From contig CP065006.1 of assembly GCA_016699695.1 (NCBI GenBank), positions 3,596,001-3,660,000 of the forward strand: 64,000 nucleotides of DNA, given 5' to 3'. The position numbers and the translations under genes are program-made. Of the stretch, positions 18,896 to 27,399 are shown one piece after another. Position 1 is the stretch's first letter; each line of letters begins with the position of its first letter. A model generated the notes under the pieces. It ran no database searches, was not told where the DNA came from, and saw only the letters and a program-made list of their open reading frames with translations. The DNA comes from Bacteroidota bacterium. Its GTDB lineage: Bacteria; Bacteroidota; Bacteroidia; Bacteroidales; UBA10428.

Positions 18896-19039
18896 ATGAC
18901 AACGGAATGGGAATGCAAAGACTGTGGCTGGAAAGGCGACGAGCACAAACTGGATTATGAACCGGTGGAAGGTTGTGTGGGCGACGATAAATTGGAAATA
19001 TGCCCCCAATGTGGCAGTCATATGATTTTTATAGTTTGA
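18896..19039 (+). CDS. Small zinc-ribbon protein
   Basis: 47 residues, starting at ATG 18896 and ending with TGA 19037-19039. Two CxxC pairs (C7-KD-C10 and C36-PQ-C39) plus an additional Cys at 27 form a rubredoxin/zinc-ribbon-like knuckle: ECKDCGWKG and EICPQCGSHM. The frame is divergently placed against the helicase (its start is 159 bp from the helicase start). Small proteins of this type are common and uncharacterised in Bacteroidota. The metal could be zinc or, by analogy to rubredoxin, iron. Confidence 0.65.
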   Translation: MTTEWECKDCGWKGDEHKLDYEPVEGCVGDDKLEICPQCGSHMIFIV

Positions 19040-19141
19040 AGTTAGCCCAGTGGGTTTATAACACCCTCATTTTAGCCCCGTGTGCCGGGCGTCCACGGCT
19101 CGCACGAAATCCGGCTTGTTCGGCCCATGCAGGGTCCACTA

Positions 19142-19286
19142 GCGCGCATTTAGCATTTGCGTAACGCGTGTTCATTCTAATATCTCAACTGTAATTAAAC
19201 CATCGTGCCCGGCATAATTGCGAATTGCTTATATATTAAAACAGCAACCTATTTGTTAGCACGCGTTACGCAAGCTAAACGCGCGC
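19142..19286. repeat. Palindromic element with 27-29 bp inverted arms
   Basis: The left arm 19142-19170 begins GCGCGCATTTAGCATTTGCG and ends TAACGCGTG; the right arm 19260-19286 is CACGCGTTACGCAAGC then TAAACGCGCGC. The arms pair over their length with one substitution and a two-base gap, around an 89-base A/T-rich loop. This GC-rich structure stands out from the A/T-rich surroundings. It may be a non-autonomous repeat element or the foot of a structured RNA. No gene lies in 19040-19406. Confidence 0.75.
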
Positions 19287-19332
19287 CATTGAAATAATGA
19301 AATTTTTTGTTGTATGTTACATGCTATTTATG

Positions 19333-19358
19333 GCCACAAGTCAAAGACTTGCGGTAGT
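19333..19358. repeat. REP-like palindrome, CCACAAGTC family, single copy
   Basis: GCCACAAGTCAAAGACTTGC (19333-19352) folds as CAAGTC-AAA-GACTTG. The same 26-base unit, with two or three changes, forms both arms of the inverted pair at 36713-36849, so this is one member of a dispersed repeat family. Confidence 0.75.
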
Positions 19359-19406
19359 TGGGGCGAACGCTAGTTTAATTCTTTTATAACATTCTCTTAA
19401 ACACAT

Positions 19407-22400
19407 ATGAATATTTCAAATGGTTATATTTGTTTTAGTAAAAAATGGCACTGGATGAGCATTATCAGATATATCACAACAAATTCATTTCTTCTTATAA
19501 TTGCTGTAACTTCTATTCTGCTTAGTGCATGCTTGCAAAATAGCCAGGATGTGGAATTTGATAATTCTTCACAGGCAAATTCCGATAGCCTTACAATTAT
19601 CAAATTGAATCCAGATTCATTAATAAACATTATTCCAGGTAAAAATGGAGTTCCTTATCCGAAAGTTATTAAATCAGGAACACCAAAAATAACAGAAACA
19701 AATTCAAATATTGTTAAGGCGGGTAGGCCAAAGATTATTTTGGCAGATATAAGCCATATTTATTTTATTGGTCAGGATTCATTTCAATTGCCAGAACAAG
19801 TACATGCGAATTTAAACCCAGTTTTGGCTGGTATTCCTGAGATTGTATTAGCCAAAGATCCCGTCAGTCGTGATCAGAATCCGCAAAATTTTAACATCTT
19901 CGGTAAACAGCAAGGTTTAAACGATGCTTTTATATTGTCGATGTTGCAAGATCGAAGCGGTAACCTTTGGTTTTCTTCGTATTCTGGTGTGACAAAATTT
20001 AATGGAATAACGTTTACTTTTTATACAGCTAAGGAAGGTTTAAATGGTTTCCCAATTAGATCAATCATTGAAGATCAAAGTGGAAATTTATGGTTCGGTA
20101 CATATGGCGGCGGTGTTACAAGATTCGATGGCAAATTTTTCACCCATATTACTGTTCAAGAAGGATTGTTGAATGATAAAGTAAGAACAATAATCGAAGA
20201 CCACAATGGTAATATTTGGTTTGCTACAGATGGAGGATTAAGCAAATTCGACGGAAAAATTTTTACAAATTATACTAAAGAGCAAGGATTATTAGATAAT
20301 CAGGTAGGTTCAATTTTTGAAGATCATAATGGTAATTTATGGATAGGATCTTATGGAGGTGGCATTTCCAGACTTAATGCAGACAGAAAATCCTTCACGC
20401 ATTTTACTCCTGAATATGGATTTCCAAATAGTACAATTAGGGTCATTGAAGAAGATTTTTATGGAAACATTTGGTTTGGGACTTCTGGCGGAGGTGTATT
20501 GAAATACGATGGCAATAATTTTATGCTTTATTCTGAAAAAGAAGGTCTTACAAATAACAACATTTGGGCAATTATTGAAGACCAGAATAGAGAAATCTGG
20601 TTTGGAACAGATTTGTCTATTTGCAAATTCGATGGTGAAAATTTTACCAGTTTTTCTGAAAATGAGGGTCTGTTGCTGATAACAATCAAATCAATACTTG
20701 AGGATAGAAATGGTAACCTATGGTTTGGTATGTATGGTGCAGGAATAGCCAAATACAATGGTAAAACCTTCACTCATTTTACCGAAAAAGAAGGCTTGCC
20801 CAATAGTATTATCAGATCAATTTACGAAGATCGAAAAGGTAATTTATGGTTAGGCACCTTCAGAGGCTTAAGCAAATACAATGGGAAAAGTTTTACACAT
20901 TATACCACGAATGAGGGTTTATCGGATAATAATATCAGATCAATTTTCGAAGACAATAAAGGAAATCTCTGGGTTGGTACGAATAACGGTCTGAATAAGT
21001 TCGATGGAAAGAATTTTACGCATTTTACCTTAAAAGATGGAACATCGAAAAGCAGTTTCTTATCAATCATTGAAGATCGCAAAGGTAACCTTTGGTTTGG
21101 AACTTGGGGTGACGGCGCCTATAGATACAATGGTATAAGTTTTACACAATTTACGGTAAAAGAGGGTCTGACAAACAACTTTGTATGGTCGATTTTAGAG
21201 GATCGGGATGGAAATATTTGGTTTGGAACCGAAGGTGGAGTGAGTAAATTCGACGGAAAATCTTTTGTGCATTTTACCCAAAATGAAGGTTTAATAAACA
21301 ATATTGTTTGGTCTTCATTGGAAGATCCAGATGGAAATATTTGGTTTGGCACTTTTGGAGGAATTACTATTTTAAGCAAGAAGGTAACTCAAGGTAACAG
21401 TCAGGAAACTGAATTTGATGGTTATAGAATTCTTTCATTAACTGAGCAACAAGGCTTATTGGGCAGTAATGTATTCAGTATATTTTTTGATAAAAGCGGA
21501 AACTTTTTTATCGGTACAGGAATCGGATTAAGCATAATAAATGCAGATAAACTTAAAGACAATGATTTACTAATAAAAAAATCCATTGACCCTTCAACCC
21601 CAATATTTGAAAATTATGGCTACGACGATGGATTTTTAGGCATAGGTGTTAATGAGGGTAAAACGATTTGCGAAACCAAAGATGGTAGTATATGGATTGG
21701 CGCTAGCGATAGGCTTACAGTTTATCACCCAAAGAACAAAAACCCGGATACCATACCTCCAACTATTCTGATGACAAGCATTGAAGTATTTAATGAGCTA
21801 ATCCATTGGTCAAAACTGTCGAATAAAAAGATCGGTAAAAATCAAGAAGGTAGTTTTGGCTCTGCGAAAGACACAAGCATTGTCCTCGGTAATGGAGTTA
21901 AGTTGAATAATTTTAGGTTTAGCGATATTACTCCATATTACGGCCTTCCTATAGATTTGAGTTTAGCTTATCAGAATAACTACATTACTTTCAATTATAC
22001 CGGTATCACACTGAAGCAAAGTAAAAATGTAAAATACCAATATAAACTCGAAGGCATTGACGAAAACTGGAGTGCTATCACAAATAGAACTTTAGCTCCT
22101 TATGGCAATCTTCCCCATGGTTCATATACCTTTAAAGTAAAAGCTATGAACGGCGAAGGTTTTTGGAGCAGAGAGTATTCTTATTCTTTTACTATTCGCC
22201 CTCCCTGGTGGGAAACAGTTTGGTTTAGACTTTTGTCTTTTATTTTAATTCTTATATTATTTATTGGACTATACAAATGGAGGATTTCTGCACTATCCAA
22301 TCAAAAACAACAACTTGAGCAAATTGTAAGGGAGAAGACAATCGAAATTTCTAATCAAAACGAAGAACTAAAAACTCTAAATGAAGAACAGAACTTACTT

Positions 22401-23201
22401 AATAAAGAATTGTGTATAACCAATAAAGACTTGGGTTTTGCTAATGAAAAATTATACAAACAGCACAAAGAATTGGAAGCCACCCTGAAAAACCTAAAGA
22501 TTGCCCAGGATCAAATCATTCAATCAGAAAAAATGGCTTCTCTGGGTATACTTTCGGCTGGTATAGCTCATGAAATAAACAATCCTTTAAATTTTATCCA
22601 AGGCGGTCTTTTTGGTATTGAAGAATATATCAATGAAAATCTTCCTGAACATGCAGAAAATTTTTCTCAATATTTAAAAAGTATTGATACTGGAATTGTT
22701 CGTGCTACGAGTATTGTAAGTAGTTTAAGTGCTTATAGTCGTAAAGATGAGTTGTTGAGAACCAATTGCAACGTTCATTCAATTATCGATAATTGCCTTA
22801 TTATGTTGAATAATCGCTTAAAGTATAGGGTTGAAGTTGAAAAAGATTACTACAAGGGAGATTATTCAATAGAGGGTAACGAAGGGAAATTACATCAGGC
22901 TTTTTTAAATGTATTGTCAAATGCCGAACAAGCTATTGCAATTACAGGCTCGATAAGAATAAAAACTGAAGTTGATTCAATTTATTTTATTACTTATATA
23001 TCAGATACAGGTTGTGGTATTGAAAAGGAAAATTTGGGAAAAATTTTTGAACCCTTCTTTACAACCAAAGAGCCAGGGAAAGGAACTGGTTTAGGTTTGT
23101 CGATTTCCTATAAAATTATTCTGGAGCACAATGGAACACTGGAATATGAATCGCAACTAGGTGAAGGAACAACAGCAATTATTAAATTACCCTTGGCTTA
23201 A
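19407..23201 (+). CDS. Propeller-domain sensor histidine kinase
   Basis: 1264 residues; a start at the ATG 19455 (MSIIRYITTN) is equally possible and puts the signal closer to the N-terminus. The signal ends in LLSAC, a lipobox. Then a periplasmic beta-propeller follows, with about 14 Reg_prop units of the form EDRNGNLWFGT...GGVSKFDGK..THFT..EGL (about 165-770), and a Y_Y_Y domain (about 850-930). One transmembrane helix (about 937-955) leads to a coiled coil (960-1035), a HisKA-like region with phospho-acceptor His in AGIAHEINNPLNF, and HATPase_c (NVLSNAEQAI, DTGCGIE, GTGLGLSI). Unlike classical hybrid two-component systems of this phylum there is no receiver or AraC domain. The cytoplasmic kinase half is closely similar to that of the sensor at 48688-51015. 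The gene is more A/T-rich than its neighbours. Confidence 0.9.
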   Translation: MNISNGYICFSKKWHWMSIIRYITTNSFLLIIAVTSILLSACLQNSQDVEFDNSSQANSDSLTIIKLNPDSLINIIPGKNGVPYPKVIKSGTPKITETNSNIVKAGRPKIILADISHIYFIGQDSFQLPEQVHANLNPVLAGIPEIVLAKDPVSRDQNPQNFNIFGKQQGLNDAFILSMLQDRSGNLWFSSYSGVTKFNGITFTFYTAKEGLNGFPIRSIIEDQSGNLWFGTYGGGVTRFDGKFFTHITVQEGLLNDKVRTIIEDHNGNIWFATDGGLSKFDGKIFTNYTKEQGLLDNQVGSIFEDHNGNLWIGSYGGGISRLNADRKSFTHFTPEYGFPNSTIRVIEEDFYGNIWFGTSGGGVLKYDGNNFMLYSEKEGLTNNNIWAIIEDQNREIWFGTDLSICKFDGENFTSFSENEGLLLITIKSILEDRNGNLWFGMYGAGIAKYNGKTFTHFTEKEGLPNSIIRSIYEDRKGNLWLGTFRGLSKYNGKSFTHYTTNEGLSDNNIRSIFEDNKGNLWVGTNNGLNKFDGKNFTHFTLKDGTSKSSFLSIIEDRKGNLWFGTWGDGAYRYNGISFTQFTVKEGLTNNFVWSILEDRDGNIWFGTEGGVSKFDGKSFVHFTQNEGLINNIVWSSLEDPDGNIWFGTFGGITILSKKVTQGNSQETEFDGYRILSLTEQQGLLGSNVFSIFFDKSGNFFIGTGIGLSIINADKLKDNDLLIKKSIDPSTPIFENYGYDDGFLGIGVNEGKTICETKDGSIWIGASDRLTVYHPKNKNPDTIPPTILMTSIEVFNELIHWSKLSNKKIGKNQEGSFGSAKDTSIVLGNGVKLNNFRFSDITPYYGLPIDLSLAYQNNYITFNYTGITLKQSKNVKYQYKLEGIDENWSAITNRTLAPYGNLPHGSYTFKVKAMNGEGFWSREYSYSFTIRPPWWETVWFRLLSFILILILFIGLYKWRISALSNQKQQLEQIVREKTIEISNQNEELKTLNEEQNLLNKELCITNKDLGFANEKLYKQHKELEATLKNLKIAQDQIIQSEKMASLGILSAGIAHEINNPLNFIQGGLFGIEEYINENLPEHAENFSQYLKSIDTGIVRATSIVSSLSAYSRKDELLRTNCNVHSIIDNCLIMLNNRLKYRVEVEKDYYKGDYSIEGNEGKLHQAFLNVLSNAEQAIAITGSIRIKTEVDSIYFITYISDTGCGIEKENLGKIFEPFFTTKEPGKGTGLGLSISYKIILEHNGTLEYESQLGEGTTAIIKLPLA

Positions 23202-23394
23202 ATGTAAAAACTCTCAATTGAAAAGCTCATTCATATCAAGTTCGGCTTAAAGTCTTTGAGTTTTTAAAAGGAAAAATCGATATTTGGTCCGATGAAATGC
23301 ATAGGGAATATCTTTAATGATAAGCACAAGAATTAAGCAAATAAGAAGAAATAGTTTTTTAATAATAATCCGTCAAGTTATTTTAGGACAAGTC

Positions 23395-23688
23395 ACTGCA
23401 ATTTTCAAATAGACAACTGCGACATTCAAGTAAGCTACTGCGACTTTCAAACTGTCAACTGCGACTTTCAATCTGTCAACTGCGACTTTCAAGTAAGTCA
23501 CTGCGACTTTCAAATAGGCCACTGCGACTATCAAGTAAGCCACTGCAACTTATAAATAGACAACTGCGACTTTCAAACTGTCAACTGCGACATTCAAGTA
23601 AGTCACTGCGACTTTTAAGTAGGCAACTGCGACTATCAAGTAAGCCACTGCAACTTATAAATAGACAACTGCGAGTTTCTTATTACAC
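23395..23688. repeat. Array of fourteen 21-bp direct repeats
   Basis: ACTGC starts every 21 bp without one indel: 23395, 23416, 23437 and so on to 23668. The consensus unit is ACTGCGACTTTCAAGTAAGTC; bases 1-8 are best conserved. Units 4-8 and 9-13 form a 105-bp higher-order repeat (units 7 and 12, and 8 and 13, are identical). Read in one + frame the units give CDFQxxN/H, but TAA interrupts several units and there is no start codon, so coding is unlikely. The rest of the 590-bp gap (23202-23791) shows no gene; a stray GCGACTTTCAA occurs at about 23751. Confidence 0.92.
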
Positions 23689-23791
23689 CCAATAAACTTA
23701 AATCAATAATTTGCTAATAGACATTAACAAATGAAAATGAACCAATCTTCGCGACTTTCAATTCAATATGCTTTATAGAAATTGATTTTTC

Positions 23792-24970
23792 CTATTTCGA
23801 TTTGTCCAGTGCTTTTTCCAGATCGTCGACAATATCGTCGATGTGTTCAAGCCCAACAGACAAGCGTACCATGGCTTTCGAAATCCCCACACTTTCCTGT
23901 TCTTCGGTACTCAATTTCGAGTGGGTGGTGGAAGCTGGGTGTGTGATGGTGGTGCGGGTGTCACCCAGGTTAGGGGTTATCGACAGCATTTCGATGTGGT
24001 CTATAAATCGTATGCAGCGTTCATAGCCCCCTTCTAATTCGAAAGTAACAAGTCCGCCACCCATGCGCATTTGTTTTTTGGCAAGTTCGTATTGTGGGTG
24101 AGAGGGGAGAAAAGGATATTTTACCGTTTTTATTCCCTTTTTACCCGACAAATGATTTGCCAGCTTGAGTGCATTGCTGCAATGCCTGTCCATCCGCACG
24201 GCCAATGTCTCGAGGCTTTTCGATAAAATCCAGGCATTAAAGGGCGAAAGGGAGGGCCCTGTCTGACGGGCAAAAAGATGCACTTGTTCCATGGCTGCTT
24301 TGGTACCCAACACCGCACCACCCATGGCACGACCCTGTCCATCGATGTACTTGGTGGCCGAATGGCATATCAGGTCGCAACCGTATTTGGCAGGATTTTG
24401 CAGGTAGGGCGTGGCAAAGCAATTGTCCACTACAAAAAGACATTGATTTTCGTGAGCCAACTTTCCAAGGTAATCCATATCGAGCAAATCAAGGCCAGGG
24501 TTCGAGGGTGTTTCGATAAATAGCAGGCGCGTATTGGGCATAATGGCCTCTTCCCATCCTTCCGGGTCATCATAATCGACATAAGTATGGGTTATTCCCC
24601 AACGGGGCAGCAATTGGGTAATAATCTGGTGCGAAGAACCAAACAGGCTGCGCGACGAAACAATGTGATCGCCCGCGCGTAGGTTGGCTACAATGGCTAA
24701 AAAAATTGCAGACATTCCGGTAGCTGTAGCAATGCCATCTTCGGTGCCTTCGAGCATACAGAGTTTCTGTGCAAACTCGTCGGAGTTCGGATTGGCAATG
24801 CGCGAATAATAATAACCTTCAATTTCATCGGCAAAAACAGCCCGGGCCTCTTCGGCACTGTCAAACACAAAACTTGAGGTGGCAAAGATAGGCACACTGT
24901 GTTCTTTCTTTTGTGAGCGCGAAAGCTGGTTGCGAATGGCGTTGGTTTCGAAGTGGGTGTAATTTTTCAT
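23792..24970 (-). CDS. metZ: O-succinylhomoserine sulfhydrylase (Cys/Met metabolism PLP enzyme)
   Basis: 392 residues. Fold-type I PLP enzyme of the trans-sulfuration family. The PLP Lys is K207 in CHSATKYIDG; YSRIANPNSDEF, ATATGMSAI and VVDNCFATPYLQNP are family blocks, and RLSVGLEHIDDIVDDLEKAL closes the protein. The related enzymes cystathionine gamma-synthase, methionine gamma-lyase and MetZ cannot be fully separated by eye; MetZ is preferred from overall resemblance. It would make homocysteine from O-succinylhomoserine and sulfide. Monocistronic. Confidence 0.8.
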   Translation of the reverse strand: MKNYTHFETNAIRNQLSRSQKKEHSVPIFATSSFVFDSAEEARAVFADEIEGYYYSRIANPNSDEFAQKLCMLEGTEDGIATATGMSAIFLAIVANLRAGDHIVSSRSLFGSSHQIITQLLPRWGITHTYVDYDDPEGWEEAIMPNTRLLFIETPSNPGLDLLDMDYLGKLAHENQCLFVVDNCFATPYLQNPAKYGCDLICHSATKYIDGQGRAMGGAVLGTKAAMEQVHLFARQTGPSLSPFNAWILSKSLETLAVRMDRHCSNALKLANHLSGKKGIKTVKYPFLPSHPQYELAKKQMRMGGGLVTFELEGGYERCIRFIDHIEMLSITPNLGDTRTTITHPASTTHSKLSTEEQESVGISKAMVRLSVGLEHIDDIVDDLEKALDKSK

Positions 24971-25186
24971 TCGTTGGTTATTGCTGCCTGATGCATTGGT
25001 TTAGGGTGTAAAAATAGACTTTTTATTTTTCTGAAGCCATTCGATCATGTATTCATCTTATACAGTGTCAAAAATATTTGAACTGCTTAAAAGCTTTATG
25101 AATATTCGTTATCGAACCAGGAAATAAAATATTGGTTTGTATTAATCATAAAATAAAACGTTTATTCTATGATTGCCAACTCTCAC

Positions 25187-25273
25187 ATTATGCTTCGAGC
25201 GTGGCTCATCCCCTTTATGGGAAAGAGGGGTGAGCGTGGGCAAAATATAAAATAAGGTTGTAACGGGTATAAT
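25187..25273. repeat. MITE-like interspersed repeat, copy 2
   Basis: An 87-bp element bounded by ATTATGC and GTATAAT, homologous to 10889-10976. The centre forms a strong hairpin (GCTCATCCCC pairing with the GGGGTGAGC arm). It occupies part of the 444-bp gap between metZ and the CBS-domain gene; the rest of that gap shows no gene. Confidence 0.8.
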
Positions 25274-25414
25274 ATAGTCTTATCATAGAAGCTTTTATTA
25301 ATTGACTAAACCGGAAGTTAAAACAGATTGTTTTGATCAATACTTTGAAAAGTAGCAACTATTCGGTAACTTATACCCTTGGTATAGTTTGTTTTCCACC
25401 TAAACTTTGCAATT

Positions 25415-25852
25415 ATGTACACTGTAAAAGACATTCTCGAAACCAAAGGCTATGAATGTGTCACCATCGATCCGGAAGCGACCGTGTATGAGGCACTCAA
25501 GAAAATGGCCGGTAAAAATGTAGGCGCACTGCCGGTAGTGAAAGACCAAAAAGTGATGGGCATCTTTTCTGAACGCGATTATGCCCGCAAACTGGTACTC
25601 ATGGGCAAAACTTCCCACGAATCGCTGGTAAAAAGCCTTATGACCGACCGGGTTTTTGGAGTGAAACCGGAAACCACCATCAACGAATGCATGAAGCTGA
25701 TGACCGACAACCGTGTGCGCCATCTTCCTGTAGTCGATAAAGACCAGAAACTTGTGGGTATTATCTCCATTGGCGATGTGGTAAACAAAGTAATAATGGC
25801 ACAAAACAATACCATTAGCCAGCTCGAAGATTACATCATCGGTAAAAGGTAA
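25415..25852 (+). CDS. CBS-domain pair protein
   Basis: 145 residues with two CBS domains (about 8-60 and 75-130): VYEALKKMAGKNVGALPVV, GIFSERDYARKLV, then INECMKLMTDNRVRHLPVVD and GIISIGDVVNKVI. Stand-alone CBS pairs bind adenine nucleotides and act as energy or redox sensors; the SERDYARK form is frequent in this type. The partner is unknown. Convergent with the GH13 gene. Confidence 0.88.
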   Translation: MYTVKDILETKGYECVTIDPEATVYEALKKMAGKNVGALPVVKDQKVMGIFSERDYARKLVLMGKTSHESLVKSLMTDRVFGVKPETTINECMKLMTDNRVRHLPVVDKDQKLVGIISIGDVVNKVIMAQNNTISQLEDYIIGKR

Positions 25853-25882
25853 TTTTTAGCAAGTTTATCAAATATGCACGGG

Positions 25883-27049
25883 TTATTGTTTTTTGCCCAT
25901 TTTTCGCTCCGATGCAACTTTTTTGATAAACTCAGTGTGGGGTTGAGTGGGGATATTCCAGTTAATCAGGGACCGTGCACGAAGGTCTGAGAAGGCTTCA
26001 CCGGCTCTCACTGGCTTTTGGTGCGTAAGGCCTGCCTCGGTGCCATAGTAAATAATTACCGGCTGATTTTGTTTGAAAAGCAAGGCCAGGATTTTGCGGT
26101 ATAGCGTTTCATCCTGTTTGCAAGCATACATCAAGCGCGATGTGTCGTGGTTGTCTAAAAACCTTGGCAATAGAAATCCGGCAGGGTAGAGATGATTATA
26201 CGAATCGATCAGTTTTTCGAGTTTTGCCGGATTTGTGTTTGCAAGCTGAATGTGGTCCAACACCAGCTGTCGCCATCCAAAATCAAGTACTCCATCGAGC
26301 AGGCCTATGTAATGTTTCTGAATGTCGGTCTGCTTAAATCCCTGTTTCCAATAATTGTAACGTCCCCTCAATCGCAATGTTTTCAGGTGTTTGTAGTGCA
26401 TGCCTTCTGTCCAGGCTTCGCCGATGAGCACAAAGGCCGGATTGATGGCTTTGAGCGCTTCACTAAGTTTTTGGATAAATGCATCTGGAAGACCAACCAC
26501 ATGGTCGATTCTGAAACCATCAAAGCCCAGGCGGGCCCATTGCACCATATTTTCAATAAACCACTCTGCTGTAGCAGGATTTTGTAAATTGAACTTGGCA
26601 AGCTCCGGAAAATCAAGAAATGTAAGATACCGACAAGGCCATTCGTTAAAAGTGAACCATGAAAAATACTCGCTTTGTTTTGATGCTTGTGCTTGCTGAA
26701 ACCATGGATGTTGCACAGAGCAATGGTTTGGCACTACATCAGCGATAATTCGCATGTTTCTGAGTTTGCAGGCAGCAATCAGGTTTTTTAGGTCGGCCAA
26801 GGTGCCAAATTGTGGTTCTACCTGCGAATAATCGGTAATATGGTAACCGTGGTATGATGTAGTAGAATAAAAAGGCGATAACCACAAGGTGCCGGCACCC
26901 AGGTTTTGGATGTGATCGAGTTTTTGTTCAATGGCTTGGAGGTTTCCGCCACAAAAAGTGTCTTTTCCTGCATTGGCTTCTTCAGAAAAACCTGCAAAAC
27001 GATCGATGAGCACATGATAAATAATAGAATGCTTTATCCATTCAGTCAT
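25883..27049 (-). CDS. GH13 alpha-amylase-family glycoside hydrolase
   Basis: 388 residues from MTEWIKHSIIYHVLIDRF; a Met 19 codons upstream only adds a basic leader. The four conserved GH13 regions are present: IIADVVPNH (I), GFDGFRIDHVVG with the nucleophile Asp (II), VLIGEAW with the acid/base Glu (III) and FLDNHDTSR (IV). No signal peptide, so probably cytoplasmic maltodextrin or glycogen breakdown. At 388 residues it lacks the usual C-terminal beta domain, with only a short tail. Glycogen phosphorylase is encoded 27 kb away. Confidence 0.87.
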   Translation of the reverse strand: MTEWIKHSIIYHVLIDRFAGFSEEANAGKDTFCGGNLQAIEQKLDHIQNLGAGTLWLSPFYSTTSYHGYHITDYSQVEPQFGTLADLKNLIAACKLRNMRIIADVVPNHCSVQHPWFQQAQASKQSEYFSWFTFNEWPCRYLTFLDFPELAKFNLQNPATAEWFIENMVQWARLGFDGFRIDHVVGLPDAFIQKLSEALKAINPAFVLIGEAWTEGMHYKHLKTLRLRGRYNYWKQGFKQTDIQKHYIGLLDGVLDFGWRQLVLDHIQLANTNPAKLEKLIDSYNHLYPAGFLLPRFLDNHDTSRLMYACKQDETLYRKILALLFKQNQPVIIYYGTEAGLTHQKPVRAGEAFSDLRARSLINWNIPTQPHTEFIKKVASERKMGKKQ

Positions 27050-27318
27050 AGAAAAATATCTTTTGCCTATTCGAGCTAAAATAGAAAAATTCCTTCCATT
27101 CAACATGCACCCGGTATATTTTGATAAGGGAAGTGATGGAATAAAAAAAGGGGACCAATTTGATCTCCTTTTGGTTAATTTGGGTTTTATTTAAATTAAC
27201 ACTACTGTACGGTTAAGAATTAAAATCATTAAATATGCTTAATTGTCATAAAAATAGTTCTATAATTCAATGAATTAAACTTCTGTCTAATGCCAATTCT
27301 TTTTTTGCTATTCTATTA

Positions 27319-27373
27319 CCCCTGGCTTAAGCCAGGGGCTATTAAACTGCTCCATTATTGGGCTTTAGCCAAA
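27319..27373. repeat. REP-like palindrome pair
   Basis: CCCCTGGCTTAAGCCAGGGG (27319-27338) is a perfect 20-base palindrome. About 20 bases later GGGCTTTAGCC (27360-27370) makes a second small palindrome. Such pairs are typical of repetitive extragenic elements mobilised by RAYT transposases, but this one resembles neither RAYT element in the window. Lies in the 350-bp gap 27050-27399, which otherwise shows no gene. Confidence 0.65.
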
Positions 27374-27399
27374 TCTTTATTATTTACCGGACAGTAATG

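Noticed and set aside
20528..21379. - strand open frames under the propeller repeats
   Set aside because: Repetitive antisense of the Reg_prop units; periodicity mirrors the + strand gene.
23395..23688. CRISPR array
   Set aside because: Units are 21 bp, contiguous and similar throughout; there are no unique spacers of 30 bp or more and no cas genes nearby.
23395..23688. Repeat-protein gene (CDFQxxN heptads)
   Set aside because: The frame has TAA in at least three units and no start codon upstream; a TAG precedes it. Kept only as a possible decayed origin.
24971..25186. SAM riboswitch before metZ
   Set aside because: The conserved SAM-I or SAM-II core was not found in the leader.
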